This document shows, piece after piece, positions 1 through 9,712 of a stretch of DNA of 63,890 bases (the stretch's first letter is position 1; every line of letters starts with the position of its first letter). The translations under genes and the position numbers were made by a program. The stretch comes from Erysipelotrichaceae bacterium 7770_A6. Its GTDB lineage: Bacteria; Bacillota_I; Bacilli_A; Erysipelotrichales; Erysipelotrichaceae. The notes beneath the pieces were generated by a model that was given only the letters and a program-made list of their open reading frames with translations, searched no databases and was not told the origin of the DNA. Location: positions 1 to 63,890 of the forward strand of contig QQXM01000022.1 of NCBI GenBank assembly GCA_014610835.1, written 5' to 3'.

Positions 1-39
1 AAAGAACTTCCTCACTGCCCTTTCGAACAGTGCTCGATG

Positions 40-69
40 AGTATATCATCTTCCCGCTTCCTCTGTCAA
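40..69 (-). promoter_or_regulatory. Strong rRNA-type promoter reading out of the window
   Basis: On the minus strand a perfect -35 TTGACA (64-69) is followed after 18 bp by a -10 TATACT (40-45). The predicted transcript then carries a CACTG/CAGTG hairpin and runs off the left edge. The strength and the leader resemble rRNA operon promoters of low-GC Gram-positives. The target is outside the window, so its identity is inferred. Confidence 0.5.
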
Positions 70-174
70 CATGTTTTTTTGTTTTTTTTTTATTTCCATG
101 TCTCACACTTCTCTGCGGCCTATTGAATATACTCTCTTTCTCCTCTCTTTGCAAGGGGTTTTTCCAAATATTAT

Positions 175-249
175 AAAAAACTGAAGTTTTTGATATCAAA
201 CTCCACATTTCTTTGTCCATGCTGAATTTGTATCTTTACTTCAGTTTTT
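175..249 (-). terminator. Terminator after the tandem lipoprotein genes
   Basis: An 11-12 bp inverted repeat (238-249 and 175-187) with a long loop of about 50 nt ends in a T-run on the minus strand, directly after the stop codon at 251. It closes the operon that begins near 4185. The long loop makes it less certain than the other terminators here. Confidence 0.55.
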
Positions 250-250
250 G

Positions 251-859
251 CTATTTTCCGTATACTTTTTGAAAGATTTCTGCGTACTTTTTATATAATT
301 CATTTCTTTCTGCATCATTCATCTGATTTTTTTCGTTAATGTCGTAACTGTCAGGTAATCCCGATTTGTAATCAACAAGCTTTCCGTTTTTTACGCCAAT
401 CACATTCGGCACAAAAAATGTTAATTCTCCATTTTCATCTTCTCGATAGCTATCAGAGATATACCTTTTCATTTCTTCGAACAGTTTGTCTGATTCATTG
501 TCATTTTTTCCAACATCTTTTGATGCATCTATATAGTAAACAAGAATGTTTGCTTTTTTAGCAACTTCATTCAGTACAGGAACTGCTCTTTCACACCAAG
601 GGCAGCCTACATGTCCAAAATATAGAATCCCACTCCATTGGTTTCTAAAAAACTTACACGCATCTTCAAAACTGATCTCAATAAATGCAGGATCATCATC
701 TTCTAAAAATTCATATTCTTTTATATCAGAGTCATGAATTTCACTCACTTTAATGGATCCATCTTTAAAAAGGCCGTTGTTATCTTTCTCTGATACATTT
801 GAAGTACACCCACATAAAAGAAATACACATATGAAAACGATTAATATTTTTCTATTCAT
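251..859 (-). CDS. Thioredoxin-like lipoprotein with a CPWC motif (copy 2)
   Basis: Secreted, lipid-anchored thioredoxin-fold protein of about 202 residues. A short hydrophobic signal ends in a lipobox (LLCGC), so Cys near residue 17 should be lipidated. The redox motif is GCPWCERAVP around residue 87. A role in extracytoplasmic thiol-disulfide exchange is inferred. An upstream TTG at 865 would add two residues. The ATG at 859 overlaps the stop of the preceding gene (ATGAATAG) and has a GAAAG element at better spacing, so it is preferred. It is a diverged tandem copy of the next gene and ends the operon. Confidence 0.75.
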   Translation of the reverse strand: MNRKILIVFICVFLLCGCTSNVSEKDNNGLFKDGSIKVSEIHDSDIKEYEFLEDDDPAFIEISFEDACKFFRNQWSGILYFGHVGCPWCERAVPVLNEVAKKANILVYYIDASKDVGKNDNESDKLFEEMKRYISDSYREDENGELTFFVPNVIGVKNGKLVDYKSGLPDSYDINEKNQMNDAERNELYKKYAEIFQKVYGK

Positions 860-1469
860 CAGCAACTTTCAAAATAATATCTGTATAAATGTCCTGCAAT
901 TCTTTTTTCTGTTTGTCATTCATTTGAGAAGTTTCATCTTTGATTTCAAAACTGTCAACCAAAGCAGTATGACTGCCAACGACTTTTCCATCCTTAATAC
1001 CTACAACCATAGGCACATACATTTCTTTTTCTCCAGTTTCTTCATCTGTTTTCAGAATGTCCCCAAAATCATTTGTTAGTGTTATATAGTCATCGTGATC
1101 CGGAGATACAGATGCATCTACATAGTAGATAGGAACGCCATACTTTAAAGCAACCTGATTCAATTCAGGAAGTGCTCTTTCACACCAAGGACAGCCAACA
1201 TATCCATAATACACAATTCCTGTACCCTTTTCAGAGAACAAACGAATTGTCTCTTTTAAAGATGTTTCCTTAAAATCACCTATTTCACTTCCAACCCATT
1301 TATATCCTTCTAAATTTGTTTTTACTGAAACAAGCTCGACATTACTTGTAATTGTCAGTTTTTCATCTTTCTGCGTAACAGAAGTAGAAGATGTTTTACT
1401 ACTGGAAGCTGGTGTAGAACAGCCGACTAACATTCCCACTGCTAACAAACTAATTAAAATTTTTTTCAT
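852..1469 (-). CDS. Thioredoxin-like lipoprotein with a CPWC motif (copy 1)
   Basis: Lipoprotein of 205 residues: signal MKKILISLLAVGMLVGC, then a Ser/Thr-rich linker and a thioredoxin-like domain with YGYVGCPWCERALPEL near residues 85-100. The motif lies on the outer face of the membrane and suggests a disulfide reductase or transport-linked thioredoxin. It shares this core with the next gene, so the two arose by tandem duplication. The gene sits 9 bp after the kinase gene and overlaps the next one, so they are probably co-translated. The substrate is unknown. Confidence 0.75.
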   Translation of the reverse strand: MKKILISLLAVGMLVGCSTPASSSKTSSTSVTQKDEKLTITSNVELVSVKTNLEGYKWVGSEIGDFKETSLKETIRLFSEKGTGIVYYGYVGCPWCERALPELNQVALKYGVPIYYVDASVSPDHDDYITLTNDFGDILKTDEETGEKEMYVPMVVGIKDGKVVGSHTALVDSFEIKDETSQMNDKQKKELQDIYTDIILKVADE

Positions 1470-1478
1470 TCATTTTCC

Positions 1479-2399
1479 TCAATCAATCTTCTGTACAACT
1501 GTATTCTGATAGATTGCATCAATTTTTTCGCGTGTTGCCAATCCTTTAGAGTATGCAGTTGCACTTGAACAGGATGCCCCAAACTTTAATGAATCATAAG
1601 AATCTTTTGTTCTCAAATAATTCATCAAGAATCCCGCAATCATAGAATCCCCAGTACCAACCGTATTTACAACAGAATCCTGATCCAGGAATTCACATGT
1701 AAATGTACCATGATCATTCACAAGAATTGCTAGTGTATCTGTTAATACAATGACATGTTTTGCACCTAGTGCATATAGTTTTTTCGCCCCAACAATTGCC
1801 TGTTGATCATTTTCAATTTTAACATTCAGAATTTCTTCTAATTCTTTACTCGTTGTTTTACATAAAAATGGCTTATACTGCAGCATATCCTGCATGATCT
1901 TGACATTTGTATCCAATGAAACCTTCACACCCTCATTAATTAATTTTTTCAGCATTTCTTCTGTTTCATCAATTAACCATTCCTGTGTATTACCTGCTAA
2001 AACAAAGTAGTCCTGTTCATACATGCTTTCCGTCTTTTTCACAAGTTTCTGCATATCTTCATGTGTAATATACGGACCCATTGCGTGAATATCTGTCACT
2101 TCATCTTTTCCATGAAGCTTCACATTCACTCTTGTATGACCATCAGTATACGTAAAGTTTGGATGAATATTTTCATACTTTGCAAGCAAAGAAATATAAA
2201 AGTCTTTCGTGAAACCACCAATAAAGCCAAATGCTTTTGTTGGAATACCAAGGTTATTTAAAACAATAGAAACATTGATTCCTTTTCCACCTGCTTCATA
2301 GTATTCAAGATTAGAACGATTTAATTTCCCATTTTTGATATTTTCATCAAATTCAAGGTAATAGTCTAAAGATGGATTCATTGTACAAGTACAGATCAT
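1479..2399 (-). CDS. PfkB-family sugar-phosphate kinase (1-phosphofructokinase type)
   Basis: Cytoplasmic ribokinase/PfkB-family kinase of 306 residues. It begins with the family signature of FruK/LacC enzymes (TMNPSLDYYLEF), has AGGKGINVS for sugar binding near residue 37 and NTVGTGDSMIAGF near 245 with the catalytic Asp. Fructose-1-phosphate or tagatose-6-phosphate is the likely substrate; no PTS gene is adjacent to decide. It follows pepT by 2 bp in an operon that is otherwise about peptides and secreted thiol proteins. A second kinase of this type lies at 28214-29143. Confidence 0.75.
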   Translation of the reverse strand: MICTCTMNPSLDYYLEFDENIKNGKLNRSNLEYYEAGGKGINVSIVLNNLGIPTKAFGFIGGFTKDFYISLLAKYENIHPNFTYTDGHTRVNVKLHGKDEVTDIHAMGPYITHEDMQKLVKKTESMYEQDYFVLAGNTQEWLIDETEEMLKKLINEGVKVSLDTNVKIMQDMLQYKPFLCKTTSKELEEILNVKIENDQQAIVGAKKLYALGAKHVIVLTDTLAILVNDHGTFTCEFLDQDSVVNTVGTGDSMIAGFLMNYLRTKDSYDSLKFGASCSSATAYSKGLATREKIDAIYQNTVVQKID

Positions 2400-2401
2400 A
2401 A

Positions 2402-3625
2402 TTATTCTCCCTTTGCTACGTCTTGAACAATCGTTAAAATAACAGTTACAGCCTGCTGTAATTCTTCAATACAGCAATATTCATACGGACCGTGGAAATT
2501 GCCTCCACCGACACCAAGATTTGGACATGGAAGTCCACGTAAAGATAATTCCGCACCATCTGTACCGCCTCGAACAGGTTCATGTAATGGTGTAATGCTT
2601 AATTCATCATATGCCTGGAAAGCATATTTTACTGCATCTGGATGTTCATCCAGTACTTCCTTCATATTGTGATATGCATCTTTGATTTCAATAGAACATG
2701 TACCTTCACCATGCATCGCATTAACGAAATCAACAGCCTTTAGCATCCAGCCTTTCATTTCTTCCAGTTTATTACGATCATGATCACGGATAATATAGTT
2801 CAATTCAGCATGTGTTGTGCTGCCTTGCATACCACATAAATGAATAAATCCATCTCTACCTTCTGTATGTTCTGGACGTGCATATTCTGGCAATAACTGT
2901 TGATAGCTGCAAGCAATAGAACCAGCATTAACCATCTTATTTTTAGCTGAACCTGGATGAATTGAAAAACCATTGAATGTTACCGTTGCACTTGCAGCAT
3001 TAAATGTTTCATCACTGATTTCTCTAACTGTTCCACCATCCATTGTGTATGCAAAATCTGCGCCAAACTTTTCAATATCAAAATATTTTGCACCATTGCC
3101 AATTTCTTCATCTGGTGTAAAACCAATCGCAATACGACCATGTTTGATTTCAGGATGATTTTTCAGATATGCAAGTGCTTCCATAATGCTGACAATACCA
3201 GCTTTATCATCTGCACCTAAAAGTGTTGTACCATCGCTGACAAGCAGTGTTTTTCCCTTCAATGCTTTTAATTCAGGGAAATCTTCTACTTTTGTAACCA
3301 TTGCTTCATTCAACACAATGTCATTGCCATCATAGTTTTCAATGATTCTTGGATTCACATTTGTTCCAGAAAAATCAGGTGCTGTATCCATATGTGCAAT
3401 GAAACCAACAGTCTTTGCTGCACCTTCTACATTAGAAGGAAGCCATGCATAAACATAGCAATGTTCATCTAAAGTTACATCTTCTAATCCCAGCTCTTCT
3501 AATTCCTGCTTTAACATCTTAGCAAGATTGAACTGTTTTTCACTGCTTGGTGTTACATTTTCATTGTCTGGATCACTCTGTGTATCCACTTTACAATAAC
3601 GAATCAATCTTTCTACTTCACTCAT
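2402..3625 (-). CDS. pepT: Peptidase T, tripeptide aminopeptidase (M20 family)
   Basis: Dinuclear zinc aminopeptidase that releases the N-terminal residue from tripeptides in the cytoplasm. The 407 residues match the family length. Metal and catalytic motifs are all present: AHMDTAPD (His/Asp), GADDKAG (bridging Asp), TPDEEIG (catalytic Glu pair), YTMDGG and the C-terminal NFHGPYEY histidine. Its ATG overlaps the TGA of the upstream DUF1349 gene (ATGA), indicating translational coupling. A weak M20 relative (Sapep) lies at 43659. Confidence 0.92.
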   Translation of the reverse strand: MSEVERLIRYCKVDTQSDPDNENVTPSSEKQFNLAKMLKQELEELGLEDVTLDEHCYVYAWLPSNVEGAAKTVGFIAHMDTAPDFSGTNVNPRIIENYDGNDIVLNEAMVTKVEDFPELKALKGKTLLVSDGTTLLGADDKAGIVSIMEALAYLKNHPEIKHGRIAIGFTPDEEIGNGAKYFDIEKFGADFAYTMDGGTVREISDETFNAASATVTFNGFSIHPGSAKNKMVNAGSIACSYQQLLPEYARPEHTEGRDGFIHLCGMQGSTTHAELNYIIRDHDRNKLEEMKGWMLKAVDFVNAMHGEGTCSIEIKDAYHNMKEVLDEHPDAVKYAFQAYDELSITPLHEPVRGGTDGAELSLRGLPCPNLGVGGGNFHGPYEYCCIEELQQAVTVILTIVQDVAKGE

Positions 3626-4185
3626 ACTTTCACTTCCTCATCTAATATTGCTTCAGAAAATATACAATCAAATGATGAATTTCTTGGACTGCATGCATAA
3701 ATACCAAGTTTCACTTCATCATTTCCTATGACAAACTCTCTCAAGTCTGAATATCGTTTTCCATTGAAGCTGTACTGCACTCTAACAATACCACCTCTCA
3801 GCCAAATACGATAATACAACCATTGTATTCCAGATCCAATTTCTCTTTCCGAACGATCTGTTCCATCCATATGATTCACACGAACAACGATTTTAGATAC
3901 TTCACCATCCATCATCTCACAACCAACAATCAATTTTCTACCATGCTGATCGTATAAAACAATTCCACATTGATCTAACGTATTTTTATACTGGAAATCA
4001 CATCGGATTGAAAAATGAAAGTTTCCCGTTGGAACGAGTTCCATTTCTACTCCTTCTGCACTTCCTCCAAGTAAATTCAAAGAAGTATGTGGCTCTGTTT
4101 CAATAATAATCTTATCTTCTCTTACAACAAATCGATCTGGCTGATGAACCCATTTTAGCTCTTTTAAGTTTAATTTCTTTTCCAT
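3622..4185 (-). CDS. DUF1349 domain protein
   Basis: A 187-residue protein matching DUF1349, a concanavalin-like beta-sandwich family of unknown biochemical role. No signal peptide or membrane segment is visible, so it is probably cytoplasmic. It is the first gene of the operon with pepT, the PfkB kinase and two lipoproteins, lying just after the hydrogenase terminator. An upstream GTG at 4194 is possible; the ATG at 4185 is chosen because neither start has a strong ribosome site and ATG is the more usual codon. Function unknown. Confidence 0.7.
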   Translation of the reverse strand: MEKKLNLKELKWVHQPDRFVVREDKIIIETEPHTSLNLLGGSAEGVEMELVPTGNFHFSIRCDFQYKNTLDQCGIVLYDQHGRKLIVGCEMMDGEVSKIVVRVNHMDGTDRSEREIGSGIQWLYYRIWLRGGIVRVQYSFNGKRYSDLREFVIGNDEVKLGIYACSPRNSSFDCIFSEAILDEEVKV

Positions 4186-4202
4186 AAACTTCACTTAAAC
4201 AA

Positions 4203-4229
4203 TAACCGTGAACAGTGTCCACGGTTATC
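4203..4229 (-). terminator. Hairpin after the hydrogenase gene
   Basis: A perfect 9-bp inverted repeat, ATAACCGTG and CACGGTTAT with a 9-nt loop, lies 4 bases after the hydrogenase stop. The following T-run is short (TTGTTT), so termination may be incomplete, leaving some read-through into the DUF1349 gene. Confidence 0.6.
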
Positions 4230-4232
4230 AGT

Positions 4233-5708
4233 TTATTCTGCATTCTTTTTGATTTCAATATCAAAATCTTTCATATCAAACAATTCAACTGACTGTTCAA
4301 TTGTTTTCTTGTCTGTCTGAAGGTTTTCCTTAGTCATTCTACCTCTAACAGTAGCTGCATCTGTCATACAGGCAGGCCCAGCAATACATCCGCCTTCACA
4401 GTTCATTCCTTCTAAGATGTCACCATTGAACTTGCCGACTTTCATTAAGAGTAACTGCTTCTTGCATTCAAATCCACCATTTGCAATAACTGCATTATAA
4501 GCAACTGGATCACCAGCTTCCTTTGCAGCCTGAACAACTGCAGCAGCAACACCGCCAGAATGTGCAAAGTTTCTGCCATAGTTAGAAGCATACTTTTCAA
4601 GTGGACTAACTTCAACATCTGCAGGGTTGATTCCCTTAGCAATAAACATTGCAGCTAATTCTTCATATGTAATTGCATAATCACAAAGATCAGAACTTAA
4701 TACTTCGCTCTTCTTAGCAATACATGGTCCAATAAATGCTACGACGCAATCTGGATCATCTGCCTTGATTTTCTTCGCACAAGCCTGCATTGGTGATAAT
4801 GTTGAACTCTTGTTATTTTCATATACCTGTGGGAAATGAATTCTTAGCATATTTACAAATGCAGGACAGCAGGAAGTTGTCAATGGAACACCAGCTTCCT
4901 TGTGTTCTTTCAATTCTTTGTATTCTGTCACTGCAACTGCATCAGCAGCACCAGCCACTTCAACACATTCCTTGAAGCCAATCATTTCAACTGACTTCAT
5001 AACCTGTGCCAGGCTTGTATTTTCAAACTGTCCCTGAATACTTGGAGCAACAATTGCATATACACGCTTGCCTTCACGAATATGATTCATTACAGGAAGC
5101 ACCATGCTCTTATCTTCAATTGCACCAAATGGGCAGGCATTTTCACATGCACCACAGTTAATACACTTCTTTTCATCAATCTTACAAAGATTATTTTCAT
5201 CCCAGCCAATTGCCTGTACTGGGCAATGTGCATAGCATGGTCTTTCAGTAATTACGATGGCATTGTAAGGACAAGCTCTTGCACATGCTCCGCATTCTTT
5301 ACATAACTTATAGTCAATTTCAGAATGATATACACCCATATGCATTGCACCAAAACGGCACGCTGCCATACAGCTCTTTGCCATACATTTACGGCAGTTA
5401 TCTGTTACACGAACTTTCTTGATCGTACATCCATCACATGCAGCATCAATCACCTGAACGATCTGTTCCTTAGCGTGTTCACCTTCTTCAGAAGCATTCT
5501 TGCCCATTGCAAGTCTAACTCTCTGTCTTAATACTTCTCTTTCTTTATATACGCAGCATCTAACTCTAGGAGATGACAATGAAACCAGGTTGTGGGCATA
5601 TGCCTGAATTTCATCTTCATCAACTTCCCCTTTGCTTGCTGAACGACATAATGCTACAAGCACATCAAACTTAAACTGTCTTGAATCATTTGAAAACATG
5701 TTTTCCAT
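4233..5708 (-). CDS. Monomeric [FeFe] hydrogenase, group B type
   Basis: A 491-residue iron-sulfur hydrogenase. The N-terminal third has many Cys clusters, including a ferredoxin-like pair (CKECGACARACP and CINCGACENACP), for electron transfer. The H-cluster ligands are all present: TSCCPAF near residue 280, IGPCIAKKSE near 325, and the EGMNCEGGC motif near 435. TSCCPAF instead of TSCCPGW and the compact layout point to group B rather than the classical group A enzymes. It would take electrons from ferredoxin to make H2, or sense H2. It follows the DJ-1 gene by 17 bp. Confidence 0.88.
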   Translation of the reverse strand: MENMFSNDSRQFKFDVLVALCRSASKGEVDEDEIQAYAHNLVSLSSPRVRCCVYKEREVLRQRVRLAMGKNASEEGEHAKEQIVQVIDAACDGCTIKKVRVTDNCRKCMAKSCMAACRFGAMHMGVYHSEIDYKLCKECGACARACPYNAIVITERPCYAHCPVQAIGWDENNLCKIDEKKCINCGACENACPFGAIEDKSMVLPVMNHIREGKRVYAIVAPSIQGQFENTSLAQVMKSVEMIGFKECVEVAGAADAVAVTEYKELKEHKEAGVPLTTSCCPAFVNMLRIHFPQVYENNKSSTLSPMQACAKKIKADDPDCVVAFIGPCIAKKSEVLSSDLCDYAITYEELAAMFIAKGINPADVEVSPLEKYASNYGRNFAHSGGVAAAVVQAAKEAGDPVAYNAVIANGGFECKKQLLLMKVGKFNGDILEGMNCEGGCIAGPACMTDAATVRGRMTKENLQTDKKTIEQSVELFDMKDFDIEIKKNAE

Positions 5709-5725
5709 AGTGTATCCTCCTCAAT

Positions 5726-6295
5726 TTATTCATTACGGAATGAATGTTCATATTGAATGCCATGTTGTACTTTTTTCATTGCTTCTTCATCAATCAACTG
5801 CTTTAAGATTTCTCTAGCAAATTCTAAAGTAGCACCCATACCCCTGGCAGTAATCAGATTTCCATCCGTAACCGCCAATTCCTGCATATATGTTCCACCA
5901 TACGCACCATCGAAGTCTGGAAAACATGTATAACGTTTCCCTTTCAGCATACCTAAATGGCCAAAAATAGATGGCGCAGCACAGATTGCACATGTCAGTT
6001 TTCCTTCTGAATAGTGCATCTTTATGGCCTCTTTTAAAGAATCAACAGATTCTAGATTCTTTGTACCGACTTTACCACCCGGTAAAATCAAAACATCATA
6101 ATCTTCAGGATCAATATCTATATATCGTTTTTCTGCCTGTAAGACTACATTCTGCGATGTTGTAACAGTGAGCGTTTCATTCATTGAAATCATATCAATG
6201 TGAATACCAGCTCTTCTTAATAGATCAATTACGATCAATCCCTCACATGTTTCAAAGCCATCTGCAAGGAAAATGGCACACTTATTTTCTTCCAT
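5726..6295 (-). CDS. DJ-1/PfpI family protein
   Basis: A 189-residue single-domain protein of the DJ-1/ThiJ class. The nucleophilic elbow cysteine is in CAICAAPSIFG (about residue 100) and the partner acidic residue is in the N-terminal DGFETCEG segment. DJ-1 family proteins act as glyoxalase or deglycase-like stress enzymes or as chaperones; which applies here cannot be read from sequence. It is the first gene of a two-gene unit with the hydrogenase, 17 bp upstream. Confidence 0.8.
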   Translation of the reverse strand: MEENKCAIFLADGFETCEGLIVIDLLRRAGIHIDMISMNETLTVTTSQNVVLQAEKRYIDIDPEDYDVLILPGGKVGTKNLESVDSLKEAIKMHYSEGKLTCAICAAPSIFGHLGMLKGKRYTCFPDFDGAYGGTYMQELAVTDGNLITARGMGATLEFAREILKQLIDEEAMKKVQHGIQYEHSFRNE

Positions 6296-6343
6296 ATGTG
6301 ATTATTTTAACATAACAGCACATTGTTTACTTAAAGAATTTAT

Positions 6344-6370
6344 AAAAAAAGACGATATTTCTACCGTCTT
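6344..6370 (-). terminator. Terminator of typA
   Basis: On the minus strand AAGACG and CGTCTT pair around a 10-nt loop and run into seven T residues. The stem starts at the typA stop codon. It separates typA from the DJ-1/hydrogenase unit. Confidence 0.7.
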
Positions 6371-6371
6371 C

Positions 6372-8213
6372 TTATTCATCAGATTCGTTTTCAATCTTTC
6401 CAAGCTCTCTAGCATGTCTTCTACGATCAATTGCTGTGAGATACTTCTTTCTAACACGAATATCTGTTGGTGTAATTTCAACCAATTCATCATCATTGAT
6501 AAATTCAATTGCCTGTTCCAATGTTAATACCTTTGGCGGAACAAGTTTCATTGCCTCATCGTTACCTGTAGAACGAACAGCTGTCATCTTCTTGTTCTTG
6601 ATTGGGTTAACAGTCATATCCATGTTCTTTGCAGATACACCGATAATCATGCCTTCATATACTGGAGTCTGTGCACCAATAAACAACTGACCTCTATTCT
6701 GAATATTCCAAAGAGCATATGTCATAGCACCACCTGTTTCTGTAGAAATCAAAGCACCATTTTCTCTTTGTGGAATTTCACCCTTCCAAGGTTCATAGTC
6801 AGCAAGACGCTGTACCATTGTACCTTCACCATGTGTCATGTTAATGAAGTCACTTCTAAAACCAATCAATCCTCTAGTTGGAACCATATATGTAATTCTT
6901 GTATATGTACCAACATCTTCCATGTTGTTTAAAAGGCCCTTACGAACATTCAATGCAGAAATAACAGCCCCACTATACTCATTAGGTGCATCAATAACAA
7001 CTTCTTCAACTGGTTCACACGTAACACCATCAATCTTCTTCAAAATAACTTCTGGTCTAGATACTGCAATTTCATATCCTTCACGTCTCATCTGTTCAAG
7101 AAGAACTGTTAAATGCAATTCACCTCTACCAGACACTTTAAATGTATCTGTAGAATCTGTATCTTCAACCTTCAAACCAACGTTAACCTGTAATTCACGG
7201 TCAAGTCTTTCTCTAATATTACGAGAAGTAACAAACTTACCAACCTGTCCTGCAAATGGAGAGTCGTTTACCATGAAGTTCATGGAAAGTGTTGGCTCTT
7301 CAATCTTGATTGCTGGAAGTGGATCTGCTTCTCCAACTGGGCATAAAGTATCACCAATATTGATATCGGAAATACCAGAAATCATGCAGATTTCACCAGA
7401 CTGGATTTCATCTACACTGACTCTAGACAATCCTTTATATACGAAAATCTGGTTTGTTCTTCCCTGATGTGGTGCATCACCATTTGCATTACATACAGTG
7501 TATGTTGTTGCAGCTTTTAATGTACCTTTATAAATTCTACCAATACCTAATCTGCCGATATAGTCATCATATGCCAATGCTGTAATCTGCATCTGCAATG
7601 ATTCGCTTGTTAAGTCTGGATATGCCTGTGCATGGTGTGTAATTGTTTCGAATAATGGAACGATATCTGTGTTTGTATCTTCCCAGTCATAACGAACAAT
7701 ACCTTCTCTTGCACAACCATAAAGAATTGGGAAATCTAACTGATCATCTGTAGCATCAAGTTCAAGCATTAAGTCATAGCATTCATCAATAACTTCTGTA
7801 GCTCTAGCATCCTGCTTATCCATCTTATTGATCAATAAGATTGGTCTTAGACCATTTTCCAATGATTTCTGTAATACGAAACGTGTTTGTGGCATTGGAC
7901 CTTCTGCAGAGTCAACAAGAAGAATAACTGTATCTACTGTCTTAATGATACGTTCAACTTCACTTGAGAAATCTGCGTGGCCTGGTGTATCCACAATGTT
8001 GATCTTGTAATCTTTATACTGTACGGAGCAGTTCTTAGAATAAATTGTAATGCCTCTTTCACGTTCAAGGTCATTTGAATCCATGATACAGTCAACTACT
8101 TTTTCATTGTCCTTAAAGACATGAGACTGCTTAAGAAACGCATCAACTAAAGTTGATTTACCAGCATCTACGTGAGCAATCACCGCAATATTAATAACCT
8201 TCTGATAATCCAT
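6372..8213 (-). CDS. typA: Ribosome-associated GTPase TypA/BipA
   Basis: Translational GTPase of 613 residues, related to EF-G and LepA, that helps ribosome assembly and growth under stress. G motifs are complete: AHVDAGKST (P-loop), RERGITI (switch I), DTPGHADF and NKMD. The C-terminal BipA-specific region is present. An open frame extends upstream to 8270, but the ATG at 8213 has GAAGGTG at good spacing and matches the family N-terminus. Single gene with its own terminator. Confidence 0.95.
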   Translation of the reverse strand: MDYQKVINIAVIAHVDAGKSTLVDAFLKQSHVFKDNEKVVDCIMDSNDLERERGITIYSKNCSVQYKDYKINIVDTPGHADFSSEVERIIKTVDTVILLVDSAEGPMPQTRFVLQKSLENGLRPILLINKMDKQDARATEVIDECYDLMLELDATDDQLDFPILYGCAREGIVRYDWEDTNTDIVPLFETITHHAQAYPDLTSESLQMQITALAYDDYIGRLGIGRIYKGTLKAATTYTVCNANGDAPHQGRTNQIFVYKGLSRVSVDEIQSGEICMISGISDINIGDTLCPVGEADPLPAIKIEEPTLSMNFMVNDSPFAGQVGKFVTSRNIRERLDRELQVNVGLKVEDTDSTDTFKVSGRGELHLTVLLEQMRREGYEIAVSRPEVILKKIDGVTCEPVEEVVIDAPNEYSGAVISALNVRKGLLNNMEDVGTYTRITYMVPTRGLIGFRSDFINMTHGEGTMVQRLADYEPWKGEIPQRENGALISTETGGAMTYALWNIQNRGQLFIGAQTPVYEGMIIGVSAKNMDMTVNPIKNKKMTAVRSTGNDEAMKLVPPKVLTLEQAIEFINDDELVEITPTDIRVRKKYLTAIDRRRHARELGKIENESDE

Positions 8214-8328
8214 ACGTGCACCTTCTTTCTTATCGCTTAAAACGTTACGATTATACGCTTGTTGATGCACAATTTCAATACAAAATCCAAGAATTCAATT
8301 CTCATTTTAAAAAGGATTTTTTTCGTAT

Positions 8329-9657
8329 TTACGCATTCTGTGTTTCAGATGCATGAATATTCTTCATCTTATCAACAAGGATACTTACAAGCATCATACC
8401 ACTAGCAACGATCACCCACCCAAATCCAGAACTATATAAAGGAATCATTTTCAACGCATCAGAAAACACTCCAAATGTAATTCCTAAAGTATCTAATGTA
8501 TGAAGCACACTGAATACTGCAGTACCTAAAACTGTAAATGGATATACATATGAATGATCCACCCACAGTGTATCTGTTAAACCTAATAAAATAAGAACAA
8601 TTGAAACTGGATACACAATATTCAATACAGGTACAGAAATACTCAAAATCACATTCAATCCAAGGTTACACACTAAAAATGAGAAGCAGACGATAGCAAT
8701 GACCCATACTTTATAAGATACTTTCTTAAATAAGATAGAAAAGAATTGAGAAATGGAATTAATTAAACCAACACAGGTTGTTAAGCAAGCTAATGTAAAG
8801 ATTGCTGCCAAAAGAACTGCACCTCCATCACCAAACACCTGCTGCACAATACACCTCAATGTCCATGCACCATTTTCCTGTACTGCATATACACCAGAAG
8901 AACACATTCCCATATATGAAAGCATGATATATACAATTGCTAAGATACTGCCTGCAAATATACCAGCATACACAGTATGTGTAATACGATCTTTCTTCTC
9001 ATTTAATCCAAACGAAACAAGTGTTGTTGAAATCACTAGACCAAAGTTTAATGCTGCAATGGTATCCATTGTGTTATAACCCTCTGTAAAACCTTTTAAA
9101 AATGCAGAAGATTGATAGCTATCTAAGGCAGGAGCAACATTGACATTTCCTTTTGTCATAAAACTGATAAACAAAAGAACAAGCAAAATCAATAAGCTAG
9201 GTGTTAATACCCTCCCAATACGCTGTACAAGTTTTCCAGGATTCAAACACAGCCATAACGCAACAAGAAAGAAAAGAGCAGAGTATAAAACCATCCACAG
9301 CGTACGATTTGCATCGTTTGGCAAATATGGTGAAACCGCCATTTCAAACGGAACAGAAGCTGCACGCGGAATACCTAGACCAGGTCCAATAGAAAGATAA
9401 ATCAATACTGTAAATATGAATGCAAAACGTTTTCCAGCTTTTCCACTTAACTTATCTAATCCATCAAATCTAGCAACGACAATGACTCCAAGCACTGGCA
9501 ATACAACCGCCGTTAATAAAAAGCCAGCCATCGCAGTAAACGTATGTTCCCCTGCATTTTGTCCTAAGAATGGTGGAAAGATTAAATTTCCAGCTCCAAA
9601 GAACAGTGAGAACAACATAAAACTGATAACCACCATATTCTTTTTGTTTAATTTCAT
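8329..9657 (-). CDS. brnQ: Branched-chain amino acid transporter BrnQ (LIVCS family)
   Basis: Sodium-coupled importer of leucine, isoleucine and valine with about 12 membrane segments; 442 residues, family length. The N-terminus FSLFFGAGNLIFPPFLG is the conserved first helix of the family. The open frame reaches 9741, but that extension is the T-box leader read as protein. The ATG at 9657 has a strong GGAGGG site 8 bases upstream. Expression is controlled by the T-box at 9679-9945, whose specifier reads isoleucine. Confidence 0.92.
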   Translation of the reverse strand: MKLNKKNMVVISFMLFSLFFGAGNLIFPPFLGQNAGEHTFTAMAGFLLTAVVLPVLGVIVVARFDGLDKLSGKAGKRFAFIFTVLIYLSIGPGLGIPRAASVPFEMAVSPYLPNDANRTLWMVLYSALFFLVALWLCLNPGKLVQRIGRVLTPSLLILLVLLFISFMTKGNVNVAPALDSYQSSAFLKGFTEGYNTMDTIAALNFGLVISTTLVSFGLNEKKDRITHTVYAGIFAGSILAIVYIMLSYMGMCSSGVYAVQENGAWTLRCIVQQVFGDGGAVLLAAIFTLACLTTCVGLINSISQFFSILFKKVSYKVWVIAIVCFSFLVCNLGLNVILSISVPVLNIVYPVSIVLILLGLTDTLWVDHSYVYPFTVLGTAVFSVLHTLDTLGITFGVFSDALKMIPLYSSGFGWVIVASGMMLVSILVDKMKNIHASETQNA

Positions 9658-9678
9658 TTCTTTTTCCCTCCAGTACAC

Positions 9679-9712
9679 AAAAAAAGATTCATCCCAAAAC
9701 ATGAGACGAATC
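9679..9712 (-). terminator. T-box terminator before brnQ
   Basis: GATTC and GAATC arms, extended by TCTCA/TGGGA-type pairs, form the stem and are followed by seven T residues on the minus strand. It is mutually exclusive with the T-box antiterminator just upstream. Confidence 0.8.

Noticed and set aside
6838-7467. 209-residue plus-strand frame inside typA
   Set aside because: Exact antisense shadow of a conserved GTPase gene; no ribosome site and odd composition.
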